DNA of 36,151 nt from Noviherbaspirillum denitrificans (GTDB lineage Bacteria > Pseudomonadota > Gammaproteobacteria > Burkholderiales > Burkholderiaceae_D). A model generated the notes under the pieces. It was given only the letters and a program-made list of their open reading frames with translations, ran no database searches and had not been told where the DNA came from. Numbering within the stretch: the first letter of the stretch is position 1; each line of letters begins with the position of its first letter. The position numbers and the translations under genes are program-made. Below, piece after piece: positions 22,067 through 29,347 of the stretch. The DNA lies in NCBI RefSeq assembly GCF_002211445.1, contig NZ_LSTO01000006.1:1117-37267 (forward strand), given 5' to 3'.

Positions 22067-24544
22067 TTACAGCGGGAGAGCAACATCGTTCTCCTCGCTG
22101 ACTTGTTGGACAGGTGCGGCCGGCGGAACTGGACGCTCATAGAAGCGCTCACGCGCCCCGTCCGTCTCCCGTCCCTTGGTCCACCCCAATTTGCGCATGC
22201 AGGCCGCGATCCGCATCGTCTCCTGCTTGGCAGGACCGAGCTTGCCGATCTCGATATGCAGCGCCCTGGTGAGCAGCTCCCGGCATGTCACGCGGTTTCG
22301 CTTGCCGAGTGTGGTCTCGCCGTCTGCGTCGATGCCCTGCACGTAGTCATAGATCCGGCCGAGCCATGGATCCGCGATCTCGCGCTTTTCCTGCTCCGGC
22401 GTGATGAGCGTTGCCTGCTCGTCCGGTGTCGGATACCAGAGCTCGCCCTGGCGCATCAGGTGCACGGCCTCGCCGAGCAGCTGCTCGCGATCGCGCCGCA
22501 ACCCCTCCAGGTCGATCCTGCCGGTCTCCACCGGCCAGAATCGCCGGTTGCCCGTCGTGTCCTTGAAGTATTCGGCCTCGTTGGTCGTCGCAGCGAACAC
22601 GGTCCGCCGCGCAACGTTCTTCATGCGCCGGCCGTATGGCTCGCGATAGCGGTCCGTCTGGCTCGACATAAAGGCCTTGATCGCCGTCACCTCGGAGCGG
22701 TTGAACTGCTCCAGCTCGGCGATCTCATACAGGAGGATCCCCTGGATCGAGAGGAAACCGTCCTTGTCTCCCATCTTGAACGGCGTATCAGCAAACCACT
22801 GTCCGCCGAGGATGGAGAGCGCTGTCGACTTGCCCTGCCCCTGGCCGCCTTCGAACACCGGCGCATAGTCATGCTTGACGCCAGGATGGAAAGCGCGCTT
22901 GGCCAGGCCGACGAAGAACATGAGCGAGATGAGCTGCAGGTACTCGGACTCGACCGCGCCCCAGTACGTTGAGAACGCATTGACGACACGATGCTGCCCG
23001 TCCCACTTGTCCGCACACTCCTCCAGGAGATCCGTGACCGGATTGAAAGCGTTCTCCCTGGCGGACTGTGCAACGGCTTTCTCGATCTCGCTGACCGAGG
23101 CCATCACCAGCGAATACGTATTCGCGAGGTACATGCCGAGGTGGAAGTCATCGCCCTCGGTCCACTCCCCCGGCTCGGACGGCCAGGGAGGACTCTTGCG
23201 CTTGACCTGCAGCTGCGAAAACTGATCGAGCGCGACGAGGCCGATCAGGCGCGGATCATTCTGCAACGCGATGTAGACGTTCTCGCGGCAACCCTTCACG
23301 CCGCCGCTCGCGGTCCCGATCATCATCGCTCGGATCTGCTGGAACGTCTTGCGTGCGCCAGCCGGCGGAGCGGTAGAAGCGCCCTCCGGCGGAGGTGCAT
23401 CCATGTAGTCCGGGATCTCGTCCGCCGGCGCTGCCTCGACGTCCGGCAGCGGCCGCAGCTTGTCCAACCATGCCGCGACGTCGTCCGGTGTCGCACCCTC
23501 GCCGAGGAGGTCCGCGATGTCCCATCCGTCCGGCTTCACGCCAGGCGCAGGAATGTCGATGAGTCGCACCTCGCAACCGATACCGGCGAGGATCTCGCTG
23601 ATCTTCGTCGCTGCAACCATCCCCGGCTGCTCATGCTCCGGCCGGATCTCCCCGGCCTGCGGATGTCCGTCCTTGTAGGTCTTCGCGTCCGCGTCCGCCC
23701 AAATGATCACCTTGCGGCCTGCGAGCGGAGACCAATCGGCTTTGCTCACGGCCTTGCCGCCGCCTGGCCATGACACGACGTCGACCAGGTGTCCGAGGAC
23801 ATCGAGCGCCGCGTCTGCGCACTTCTCGCCCTCGACCACCAGGACCGGGAAACCCTCGCGCAGCGGTGCCGGCAAATAGAGCGGCCTTGGCTCAGGGAAA
23901 GACAGCCAGCGCCAATCTGCTTTGCCGGTGACGGCATGGCGCGCATAGACGCACGGCAGGACTTCCTTGCCGCCGTCCGAGGTCACAAAGCGATAGATCA
24001 CGCCGAGGAGACGGCGCTCCTGGTCACGATACTCCCAAAGGCGCTCCGGCTTGCCGCGCACCACATGCGCACGCGGATACGGTCCAGCATTTTCCGGCAC
24101 CGGCAGGACTGGAACCCACTCCGTCCGCGCTTTCTTCGGAGCCTCTTCCACCCCTTTTGCCGCTTGCGCAGGCGCTGGTTTCTGTTGATTTTTTGGCTTC
24201 GCCGAGGAGGCCGCGGGTTTGCCGGTGTAGTTCGGATCTGGCGTGAGCTCAATGCCGAGATCGCGAGCGACCGCTGCGCAGGCCTTGCCCTGGCTGAGAT
24301 CGTTGACATAGGCATAGAGGGAGATCAGATCGCGGCCGGCTTCGCCGTCCATGGCAAAGTCAGACCAGTATCCGGCCTTGTGGCCGGATAGACGAATACG
24401 CATTGATTTGCCGGCTTCGCCGGACTTAGAACCAATACAAAACTCGTTCCCGTCGCGCACGCCCTGCGGAAACCAATCCGTGAGCAGGCTCTCGATTGAC
24501 TGGAGAGCTGCGTTGGCTACGCGATCAAAATCGTCAAGGTTCAA
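22067..24544 (-). CDS. Primase-helicase (TOPRIM plus VapE domain)
   Basis: This 825-residue replication protein has an N-terminal domain (about 1-100) found in phage primases. A TOPRIM-like core follows, with VLVVEGEKCADAAL at 235-248 and IIWADADAK at 290-298. The C-terminal VapE/helicase domain has Walker A GGQGQGKST at 566-574, LLYEIAELEQF at 604-614 and an arginine-finger region near TTNEAEYFKDTTGNRRFW. It should prime and unwind at the phage origin. The frame opens with TTG at 24544; an in-frame stop lies six codons upstream and no ATG is close, so a rare start is likely. Confidence 0.88.
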   Translation of the reverse strand: MNLDDFDRVANAALQSIESLLTDWFPQGVRDGNEFCIGSKSGEAGKSMRIRLSGHKAGYWSDFAMDGEAGRDLISLYAYVNDLSQGKACAAVARDLGIELTPDPNYTGKPAASSAKPKNQQKPAPAQAAKGVEEAPKKARTEWVPVLPVPENAGPYPRAHVVRGKPERLWEYRDQERRLLGVIYRFVTSDGGKEVLPCVYARHAVTGKADWRWLSFPEPRPLYLPAPLREGFPVLVVEGEKCADAALDVLGHLVDVVSWPGGGKAVSKADWSPLAGRKVIIWADADAKTYKDGHPQAGEIRPEHEQPGMVAATKISEILAGIGCEVRLIDIPAPGVKPDGWDIADLLGEGATPDDVAAWLDKLRPLPDVEAAPADEIPDYMDAPPPEGASTAPPAGARKTFQQIRAMMIGTASGGVKGCRENVYIALQNDPRLIGLVALDQFSQLQVKRKSPPWPSEPGEWTEGDDFHLGMYLANTYSLVMASVSEIEKAVAQSARENAFNPVTDLLEECADKWDGQHRVVNAFSTYWGAVESEYLQLISLMFFVGLAKRAFHPGVKHDYAPVFEGGQGQGKSTALSILGGQWFADTPFKMGDKDGFLSIQGILLYEIAELEQFNRSEVTAIKAFMSSQTDRYREPYGRRMKNVARRTVFAATTNEAEYFKDTTGNRRFWPVETGRIDLEGLRRDREQLLGEAVHLMRQGELWYPTPDEQATLITPEQEKREIADPWLGRIYDYVQGIDADGETTLGKRNRVTCRELLTRALHIEIGKLGPAKQETMRIAACMRKLGWTKGRETDGARERFYERPVPPAAPVQQVSEENDVALPL

Positions 24545-24559
24545 ATCTGCACCATTCCC

Positions 24560-24913
24560 TTAAGCGGCCGCAGCAAGCGATGCCTGGAGCGCCTGCCTGG
24601 ACTGCTCCATGAGCCACTGCGTGACAGTCGTGTTGCCGACTGCAGCCTCGAATGCCGGCAGGTATTTCGCCGGCATCTCGCGCCGCTCTTTCCCGTTCTT
24701 GTCGTGCCCCTCGGTCGACAGGTAATCACTGATATGGGACGGCCGCATGCCGGTCCGCTCGGCGAGCGTCGCCTGCGTCATGCCCTTGATGCGACGATGC
24801 GACCAGGCTGCGACAACGGCCTCACGATAGGTCCGCAGCTTCGCGATCTCGGACGCCGGAACGGCGCCAGGGCCTTCCAAGCAGCCCAACAGGCTCAATT
24901 GCAGCTGATCCAT
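24560..24913 (-). CDS. XRE-like helix-turn-helix protein
   Basis: This 117-residue protein has a helix-turn-helix at about residues 43-70 (KGMTQATLAERTGMRPSHISDYLST) and a helical C terminus rich in Ala. I chose ATG 24913 because GGAGG is 5-6 bases upstream. It lies between the CII-like regulator and the primase-helicase in the leftward early operon. It probably regulates early transcription or replication; target unknown. Confidence 0.7.
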   Translation of the reverse strand: MDQLQLSLLGCLEGPGAVPASEIAKLRTYREAVVAAWSHRRIKGMTQATLAERTGMRPSHISDYLSTEGHDKNGKERREMPAKYLPAFEAAVGNTTVTQWLMEQSRQALQASLAAAA

Positions 24914-24969
24914 GATTCCCTCCTGACGCATCCCAGTGAGTTACCCAGTGACCTTGCGGCCAAATTTTT

Positions 24970-25467
24970 TTACTTGCTTCCCTCGGCGCGTGCGCGATAC
25001 CGCTCACGCAGCTCGACGATCGCGGCAAGCGCCTCCTGCGTTTCCTTCTCCAGCTGGTCCAGCTCGGCCGCCGTGACGCGACCGTCCGCCAATGCCGAGG
25101 ACGCGCTCGCGGTGACGTCGCTGCATTCCTTCATTGCGCGGCAAAGCGCGTGCGTGAGGTCGTCGTCGGAGAGGTGCTGGACTGCCGGCATGGGGAACGC
25201 AATGAGGCCGTGCCGGTAGTTCTTCGCGATGAGCGCACGGCACGGCTCCTCGACGTTGGCCTCCTGGCTGAATTCGATGATCAGGGAGTCCTCTTCGTCG
25301 TTGACGTGGTGCGTCTTGATTCCCGGCGCGAGCTTGTTGCGGAGGACGGCAACAGACATGCCCATCCGCTTTGCCAGCATTTCGATACCGCCGGGATATT
25401 CCCGCGCCAGGTTGTAGCGTGCGTCGTGCTGATTGATGTCGGAGTAGCGGTAAGTCACGGTAAACAT
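24970..25467 (-). CDS. CII-like phage regulator (CP76 family)
   Basis: This 165-residue protein matches the phage CP76/CII regulator family: REYPGGIEMLAKRMGMSVAVLRNKLAP at about 23-49 forms the helix-turn-helix, followed by a helical C-terminal half. In lambda CII favours lysogeny; members here are typically early regulators. The ATG at 25467 touches AAGGGG directly, whereas the GTG three codons later is 9 bases from it and may be the true start. It is the first gene after a divergent promoter region shared with the plus-strand gene at 25586. Confidence 0.8.
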   Translation of the reverse strand: MFTVTYRYSDINQHDARYNLAREYPGGIEMLAKRMGMSVAVLRNKLAPGIKTHHVNDEEDSLIIEFSQEANVEEPCRALIAKNYRHGLIAFPMPAVQHLSDDDLTHALCRAMKECSDVTASASSALADGRVTAAELDQLEKETQEALAAIVELRERYRARAEGSK

Positions 25468-25585
25468 CCCCTTTTATTAACGTCGCGCAACTCTTGCGAG
25501 ACGGATAACCTTTGAATCAGTTCAAACAACAACACAAACGACGGCCGGAGATCCAAAGTGCGAGCAACGACCAAAAGGACAACGA

Positions 25586-25897
25586 ATGACCTCAACACCT
25601 CATGTGCAAGCGATCGGCATTCCCTGGTATCGATCGGAGGACTACTCGCGCCTGCGCGCCCTCTTCACGGACGGCGATCGTCTGCCGGCGACATTCAGGC
25701 AATGGGAGAGTCGTGCCGAGGAGGTGCGCAAGAGATACGCGAGCAAGGGACACACCGTGATCAAGGCCTACATCGACCCGCAGACCTTCCCGGCCTGGTG
25801 CGCGGCCAACGGTTGCACGCTGGACGTAGACGGCCGGACGAAGTTTGCGAACGTCGAGGCCTACCGCGCCCTCATGGAGTCGAAGAGTCGCCGCTGA
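25586..25897 (+). CDS. Conserved hypothetical protein
   Basis: This 103-residue protein (GIPWYRSEDYSRLRALFTD..., with GHTVIKAYIDPQTFPAWCAANG) resembles a small cytosolic protein family that I have seen in many proteobacteria and their phages; function unknown. AAGGA lies 6-7 bases before ATG. It is transcribed against the surrounding leftward early genes, so it has its own promoter in the 118-bp gap shared with the CII-like gene. It could be a moron expressed from the prophage. Confidence 0.65.
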   Translation: MTSTPHVQAIGIPWYRSEDYSRLRALFTDGDRLPATFRQWESRAEEVRKRYASKGHTVIKAYIDPQTFPAWCAANGCTLDVDGRTKFANVEAYRALMESKSRR

Positions 25898-25899
25898 CA

Positions 25900-26040
25900 T
25901 CACGCGCCTTTTATCGGTCTGACCGACGCAACCACAACGACCGCATCCTCCTGGACGTCCGCTCCGGCCGTGACGACCGCATAACGATCGAGCGCCGGAC
26001 GGATAAGCCAGAGGAGGAGCCGTGCATACATGGCTTTCAT
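25900..26040 (-). CDS. Possible 46-residue protein, weak
   Basis: MKAMYARLLLWLIRPALDRY opens a short frame with a GGTGG element about 5 bases upstream. The first half is hydrophobic, so it could be a small membrane protein. There is no family support, and the plus strand here also has short frames with ribosome-site-like GAGGAGGAG at 26011-26019. The stretch 25898-26125 otherwise holds no convincing gene. Confidence 0.25.
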   Translation of the reverse strand: MKAMYARLLLWLIRPALDRYAVVTAGADVQEDAVVVVASVRPIKGA

Positions 26041-26125
26041 ACGACCACCTTCAAAAAATGGGCGGGAGGTTCCAGCGTGATAAATTGCAGTTTCCACACA
26101 ACAACGATCAACAAGGGAACTCCCA

Positions 26126-26359
26126 ATGCAACTGGTTTGCTTTTGGCCGACACGAGTCGGCACGGCGAAGATTCTTTTCAATCAATCGACCCGTCGCTTT
26201 CAAGTCGCCGTGGACGACGAGGTTCTTGGCGACTACCTGACTGCACAGCAGGCAGTGGACGATTTTTGTGGTGGGCATACGTTCAGTCACTCGTCCGGAG
26301 TCGACACGTCCACACTCGGCGCTCCGGACGACGTTGGGGATTGGCAGCGGATGAGGTAA
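26126..26359 (+). CDS. Small conserved hypothetical protein
   Basis: This 77-residue protein has a C-terminal pattern (SSGVDTSTLGAPDDVGDW) that I recognise in short unknown proteins of many proteobacteria. AAGGGA lies 7 bases before ATG. It is in the same orientation as 25586-25897. Its 3' end overlaps the 3' end of the minus-strand gene at 26287-26619 by 73 bases, a convergent overlap. Confidence 0.55.
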   Translation: MQLVCFWPTRVGTAKILFNQSTRRFQVAVDDEVLGDYLTAQQAVDDFCGGHTFSHSSGVDTSTLGAPDDVGDWQRMR

Positions 26360-26619
26360 TACTCGAGATCCGCAATCATTCCGCGCACATCCATGACACC
26401 CAGGCGCAACCGCACGACCTCGTCTCCCACATTGAAGCCGATACCGATCTCGTTGTAAGCGGCATCTACCGGAGTCACATTGCGCAAGCCGGCCGCGAGA
26501 TAGCTGCTCGGTATGCGCCGCTTTGGCTGCTCATCCGACAGCACCTCTGCAACTGGAGCGCTCTTGCACGGTTTCGCCCCCTCAGCAGGAGGGACAAGGC
26601 ACGACTTGATGGTTTTCAT
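26287..26619 (-). CDS. Early protein of unknown function, coupled to cro
   Basis: This 110-residue protein has a disordered Pro/Lys-rich start. An ordered part from about residue 35 follows (RIPSSYLAAGLRNVTPVDAAYNEIGIGFNVGDEVVRLRLGVMDVRG). ATG overlaps the cro-like stop (ATGA), so it is the second gene of the cro operon. No family recognised. Confidence 0.5.
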   Translation of the reverse strand: MKTIKSCLVPPAEGAKPCKSAPVAEVLSDEQPKRRIPSSYLAAGLRNVTPVDAAYNEIGIGFNVGDEVVRLRLGVMDVRGMIADLEYYLIRCQSPTSSGAPSVDVSTPDE

Positions 26620-26882
26620 GCAGGCACCTGCTCAGGACAGTTCACGACCGCTGCAGGCAACTGAAGGAGCTGCTCGCGAGTGCACTCGAACTCTGTGCCC
26701 TTAGATGCTTCGGCGATAAGCGCTGCGTAATTCGTCTCGCCGGTCCACTCGGTACGCGGCAAGCGACCTTTTTTCAGCCACTTGTAGACAGCAACTGGAG
26801 AGACGGAGCAAATCGAAGCAAGCACCGGCACGCCGAGCACCTCGGCTGCTTTCTTGATCGGAGGAATGATGGTCGTTTCCAT
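26616..26882 (-). CDS. Cro-like repressor
   Basis: This 88-residue protein has a YdaS/Cro-type helix-turn-helix (IKKAAEVLGVPVLASICSVSPVAVYKWLKKGRLP, about 9-42), the usual form of a small early repressor. It is divergent from the cI-like gene and starts a leftward operon. Its predicted -10 box ends 7 bases before the ATG and no Shine-Dalgarno is visible, so the mRNA may be leaderless. An operator lies across its promoter. The identification by position and fold is strong. Confidence 0.8.
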   Translation of the reverse strand: METTIIPPIKKAAEVLGVPVLASICSVSPVAVYKWLKKGRLPRTEWTGETNYAALIAEASKGTEFECTREQLLQLPAAVVNCPEQVPA

Positions 26883-26889
26883 GGCGCAA

Positions 26890-26918
26890 ATTAAACCACA
26901 GGTTAAATTCGCTGTAAA
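26890..26918 (-). promoter_or_regulatory. Predicted cro promoter
   Basis: On the minus strand TTTACA (26913-26918) and TTTAAT (26890-26895) are 17 bases apart, a good sigma-70 match. The expected transcription start falls at or next to the A of the cro ATG (26882). Confidence 0.6.
26891..26907. promoter_or_regulatory. Repressor operator O1 in the cro/cI gap
   Basis: TTAAACCACAGGTTAAA has arms TTAAACC and GGTTAAA around a 3-base spacer, with 6 of 7 positions pairing. It overlaps the cro -10 and spacer. Two related sites are at 27601 and 27625. Confidence 0.6.
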
Positions 26919-26929
26919 GCACCGGTTGG

Positions 26930-26958
26930 TTGAGTCATCAAATAGATCCTTTGACAAT
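26930..26958 (+). promoter_or_regulatory. Possible cI promoter
   Basis: TTGAGT (26930-26935) and GACAAT (26953-26958) are 17 bases apart, with the cI ATG only 6 bases after. This would make a leaderless cI message like lambda PRM. Both hexamers are weak, fitting a promoter needing activation. Confidence 0.35.
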
Positions 26959-26964
26959 CACCTC

Positions 26965-27345
26965 ATGGCACATCCGCTCGGAATCATCATTAAAGACAGG
27001 CTTAAAAGCCTGAAGAAGACGCAAGGCTGGCTCGCAGAGCAAGCCAACGTCTCGGATACAGCCGTATCAAAATGGATTGCTACAGGGAAGATTTCTCGCG
27101 AGAGCGCGAAGGATGTTTCCCAAATCCTCGGCATTTCGCTCGACGTCCTGCTCGGCGTGTCTGAGGATGCTCTCGCCCAAAGTCAGCCGTCGCTTTCCCT
27201 GGTCTATGTTGACGCCGAAGAACTCCGGCTGATTACCGCTTATAGAGAGTCGACCGCTATCGGCAAGGCCCTCATTTCAGCAGCTGCCGAGGGAGCCCCA
27301 CGAAGCGAGTCACTTGACATTATTCCGACTCGACACAAGTCGTAG
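26965..27345 (+). CDS. CI-like repressor without autocleavage domain
   Basis: This 126-residue protein starts at ATG 26965 (MAHPLGIIIKDRL). XRE-type helix-turn-helix is at about 10-60 (TQGWLAEQANVSDTAVSKWIATGKIS), followed by a helical tail (EELRLITAYRESTAIGKALISAAAEG) likely for dimerisation. There is no S24/LexA-like peptidase domain, unlike lambda CI, so RecA-stimulated self-cleavage is not expected. No Shine-Dalgarno is seen. It is divergent from cro and should keep the prophage silent through the TTAAACC operators. Confidence 0.75.
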   Translation: MAHPLGIIIKDRLKSLKKTQGWLAEQANVSDTAVSKWIATGKISRESAKDVSQILGISLDVLLGVSEDALAQSQPSLSLVYVDAEELRLITAYRESTAIGKALISAAAEGAPRSESLDIIPTRHKS

Positions 27346-27498
27346 CGGGCTCTGCGGCCGGAGCGGGAACTGCCTCCTAAACCGCTGCGCCGCCTCCATC
27401 AGTACCATTCTCGCCTCCGGCACCATCCCCCGGTAGGAATCACTCAGCTCCAAGATCTCCGCTTCGAGCGCGCTCGCATCGTTCAGCTTCGTTTTCAT
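27310..27498 (-). CDS. Small protein convergent with cI, unknown
   Basis: This 62-residue frame (MKTKLNDASALEAEILELSD, then SYRGMVPEARMVLMEAAQRF) has a helical pattern like the C-terminal part of phage repressors, but no DNA-binding domain. It overlaps the cI 3' end by 36 bases on the opposite strand. A predicted promoter TTGCCA-17-TGTAAA lies upstream across an inverted repeat. It might interact with cI, but this is speculative, and only a weak ribosome site (AGAGAG) precedes ATG. Confidence 0.45.
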   Translation of the reverse strand: MKTKLNDASALEAEILELSDSYRGMVPEARMVLMEAAQRFRRQFPLRPQSPLRLVSSRNNVK

Positions 27499-27529
27499 CT
27501 CTCTACTCGTTGTTAATCGGAATTTACAC

Positions 27530-27544
27530 TTAGCACATTGCTAA
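27530..27544. promoter_or_regulatory. Inverted repeat, possible operator
   Basis: TTAGCACATTGCTAA has 5-base arms around a 5-base spacer. It sits within the spacer of a predicted leftward promoter (TTGCCA then TGTAAA, 17 apart) in front of the 62-residue gene. The sequence differs from the TTAAACC operators, so another regulator may use it. Confidence 0.4.
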
Positions 27545-27600
27545 ATGGCAACAAATCCCATGAACATGAGATAAGTAAAGGTTAAAATTTTCCCCCAATA

Positions 27601-27617
27601 TTAAACCCTAGGTTGAC
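27601..27617. promoter_or_regulatory. Repressor operator O2
   Basis: TTAAACCCTAGGTTGAC has a perfect left arm TTAAACC and a 5/7 right arm. It overlaps the -35 of the rightward early promoter. Confidence 0.5.
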
Positions 27618-27642
27618 TATAAAAATAAACCCATGGTTTAAT
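27613..27642 (+). promoter_or_regulatory. Predicted rightward early promoter
   Basis: TTGACT (27613-27618) and TTTAAT (27637-27642) are 18 bases apart, 34 bases before the ATG of the first gene in the 27.7-31.7 kb operon. Two repressor-type operators overlap it, so it should be shut off in the lysogen. Confidence 0.6.
27625..27641. promoter_or_regulatory. Repressor operator O3
   Basis: ATAAACCCATGGTTTAA has a perfect GGTTTAA right arm and a 6/7 left arm, spacer of 3. It covers the spacer and -10 of the rightward promoter. Confidence 0.6.
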
Positions 27643-27676
27643 TTGCCCCGTCGCAACCTTATTGACGGAGCGCAAA

Positions 27677-27931
27677 ATGGGAAATCAGAAGCCGCAGTAC
27701 CGCAACACCTTCCGCCGCATCCGGCCGGTGACAGTGCGCGCAATGCTGTCACTCGCCATCAAGCCCGCCGCCAACCGGATCCGCCGCTGGCTCATCAATT
27801 TCGAGCTGCAGCACAACGAATACCAGCTCGGACACATCCAGGAGAACCGGCTCAACGACTTCCTCGTTGAGGGTGAGCTCCACAAGCGCCAGGTGCACCT
27901 CAAGTCCGAACTCCGCCGCCTGGAGGCGTGA
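27677..27931 (+). CDS. Unknown early protein, first gene of rightward operon
   Basis: This 84-residue, basic, helical protein (MGNQKPQYRNTFRRIRPVTV, then WLINFELQHNEYQLGHIQEN) uses ATG 27677 with GGAG 6-7 bases upstream. The C-terminal half is a likely coiled coil. No family recognised. Its stop overlaps the next ATG. Confidence 0.6.
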   Translation: MGNQKPQYRNTFRRIRPVTVRAMLSLAIKPAANRIRRWLINFELQHNEYQLGHIQENRLNDFLVEGELHKRQVHLKSELRRLEA

Positions 27932-28230
27932 TGATCGCGGCCGAGCTCCCCGTTCAAGCAGACGACACCGCAGCCGCGAGCAAGATCGCCGTCATTCTGG
28001 AACGCGTCACCGACCCGGAGGCGCGTTCCAAAGTGCTGGCAATCGGATCCCGCATCGCCGCCATGGAGTCCGCCGGCTACCAGGTCAGCACTCCCGTCCG
28101 CGTCCGTCCCCGCACGCAATACGTCTTCGCCGAATGGCACCTCCTCGTCAAGAACGCCGGTTTCCGGTGCGTCCTGTCCTTTTTCATCAATGAGGCCTTC
28201 GAGCCCACTCCGAAAGCACGCCGCAAATGA
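27931..28230 (+). CDS. Unknown early protein
   Basis: This 99-residue protein starts at ATG 27931, overlapping the preceding stop by one base, with GGAGG 4 bases before. The first half is helical and the second (YVFAEWHLLVKNAGFRCVLSFFINEAF) is amphipathic strand/helix. No family recognised. Part of a tightly overlapping early operon. Confidence 0.6.
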   Translation: MIAAELPVQADDTAAASKIAVILERVTDPEARSKVLAIGSRIAAMESAGYQVSTPVRVRPRTQYVFAEWHLLVKNAGFRCVLSFFINEAFEPTPKARRK

Positions 28231-28778
28231 ATCTCGAAAACTGCATCCTCACCTACTCCGGCCGCTACGTGAACCTCCTCAAGCCGGATCCGACAACGAT
28301 CCACATCACCGACATTGCACACGCGCTGTCGCAGATCAACCGCTTTGGAGGCCATACGCGCCGCTTCTACAGCGTCGCGCAACACTGCGTCCTGGCATCG
28401 CACCTGGTGCCGCTCAAGTACCGTCTCCATGCCCTCCTCCATGACGCCGCCGAGGCCTACTTCGGCGACATGGTCCAGCCGCTCAAGCGCCTCGACGGCA
28501 GCGCCCAATACCGCACATGGGAAAGCATGATGCAGGCCGAGATCTTCGACCGCTTCGGCCTCGGCATGGAGCAGTCCGACGAGTGCAAGGCCTGCATCCA
28601 GGAGGCGGATCTCATCATGCTCGCCACAGAGCGCCGCGATCTCATGCCGCCCGATGCAACGCCGTGGGCAATCCTCGAAGGTGTCAAGCCGCGCAACGGG
28701 AACATTAGTCCGGTGTCCTCGCACCTGGCCGAGTCGATGTATCTGTCCCGCTTCAAAGAGCTCGCCGGAGTCCTGTGA
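28227..28778 (+). CDS. HD-domain phosphohydrolase
   Basis: This 183-residue protein has the HD-domain metal ligands: H53 in SVAQHCVLASH and H72-D73 in ALLHDAAEAYFGD, with a further Asp near residue 127 (EADLIM). It resembles YfbR-like nucleotidases that hydrolyse deoxynucleoside monophosphates. In a phage early operon it could adjust nucleotide pools or remove host signals. Family call is firm; substrate unknown. ATG overlaps the upstream stop. Confidence 0.82.
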   Translation: MNLENCILTYSGRYVNLLKPDPTTIHITDIAHALSQINRFGGHTRRFYSVAQHCVLASHLVPLKYRLHALLHDAAEAYFGDMVQPLKRLDGSAQYRTWESMMQAEIFDRFGLGMEQSDECKACIQEADLIMLATERRDLMPPDATPWAILEGVKPRNGNISPVSSHLAESMYLSRFKELAGVL

Positions 28779-29008
28779 TGATCGCTACAGCCGTCGCATT
28801 TAGCGAGAACGACCTGGTCGAATGGGACAGCTCTATCGACGGGACGAACACTGGCGCTGTGCGCCACCTCACCCGCAGCATCGAGAACGGGCAGGCCTTT
28901 GCGGTCGTCGAGGTGGACCATGAGCTACCGGGAATCCTGGAGTGCGTTCCCCTCAACCAGCTCCGCAAGACCAAATTTGGCAAGCCTCGGCAGGAGGCAT
29001 CCAAATGA
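28778..29008 (+). CDS. Unknown small early protein
   Basis: This 76-residue, beta-rich acidic protein (MIATAVAFSENDLVEWDSSI, then GQAFAVVEVDHELPGILECVPLNQLRK) may be a small beta-barrel. I use ATG 28778, which has CGGAG 7 bases upstream and overlaps the preceding TGA. No family recognised. Confidence 0.55.
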   Translation: MIATAVAFSENDLVEWDSSIDGTNTGAVRHLTRSIENGQAFAVVEVDHELPGILECVPLNQLRKTKFGKPRQEASK

Positions 29009-29337
29009 AACGCAAAGACCGTCAAACGCTTGCCCTGCTCCACTTAAAAGATCACGGCCGCACAACCGGCAAATCCCTTTCCGAGTCCATCGGCGTGACC
29101 ACAAAGAATATCGCTACGGTCATGAAGCCCCTCATTGCCGCACAGGCTGTAATCAAGGGACGTGACAAGGCAACGCAGTCCTCCACCTACACCATCACGA
29201 AAACGGGCCTCGCCGCACTTGTTCGCAAAGATCCTCCGGTCGAGGCCCCTCGCTATAACCCGTCGGATCCGTTCGGTTTGCTCGCAAAGCTGCGTGCTGC
29301 ACAGACCTCCATCCCCACTGTCGCATCCCATCGTTGA
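29005..29337 (+). CDS. Winged-helix DNA-binding protein
   Basis: This 110-residue protein starts at ATG 29005 with AGGAGG 7 bases upstream. Residues 1-70 form a winged-helix pattern (LALLHLKDHGRTTGKSLSESIGVTTKNIATVMKPLIAAQAVIKG, then STYTITKTGLAAL). It is probably a regulator; its place directly before the ParB-like gene suggests local control. Fold call moderate. Confidence 0.65.
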   Translation: MKRKDRQTLALLHLKDHGRTTGKSLSESIGVTTKNIATVMKPLIAAQAVIKGRDKATQSSTYTITKTGLAALVRKDPPVEAPRYNPSDPFGLLAKLRAAQTSIPTVASHR

Positions 29338-29347
29338 AGGAAAAGCC

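Noticed and set aside
21706-22152. Upstream extension of the 130-residue gene through the repeat block
   Set aside because: The GTG at 21705 has an ideal AGGAGG site; the extension translates repeats and enters the primase gene antisense-like overlap.
25558-26664. Plus-strand open frame (368 codons) across the early regulators
   Set aside because: It crosses several better-supported short genes in other frames, including both directions, and shows no consistent protein-like pattern.
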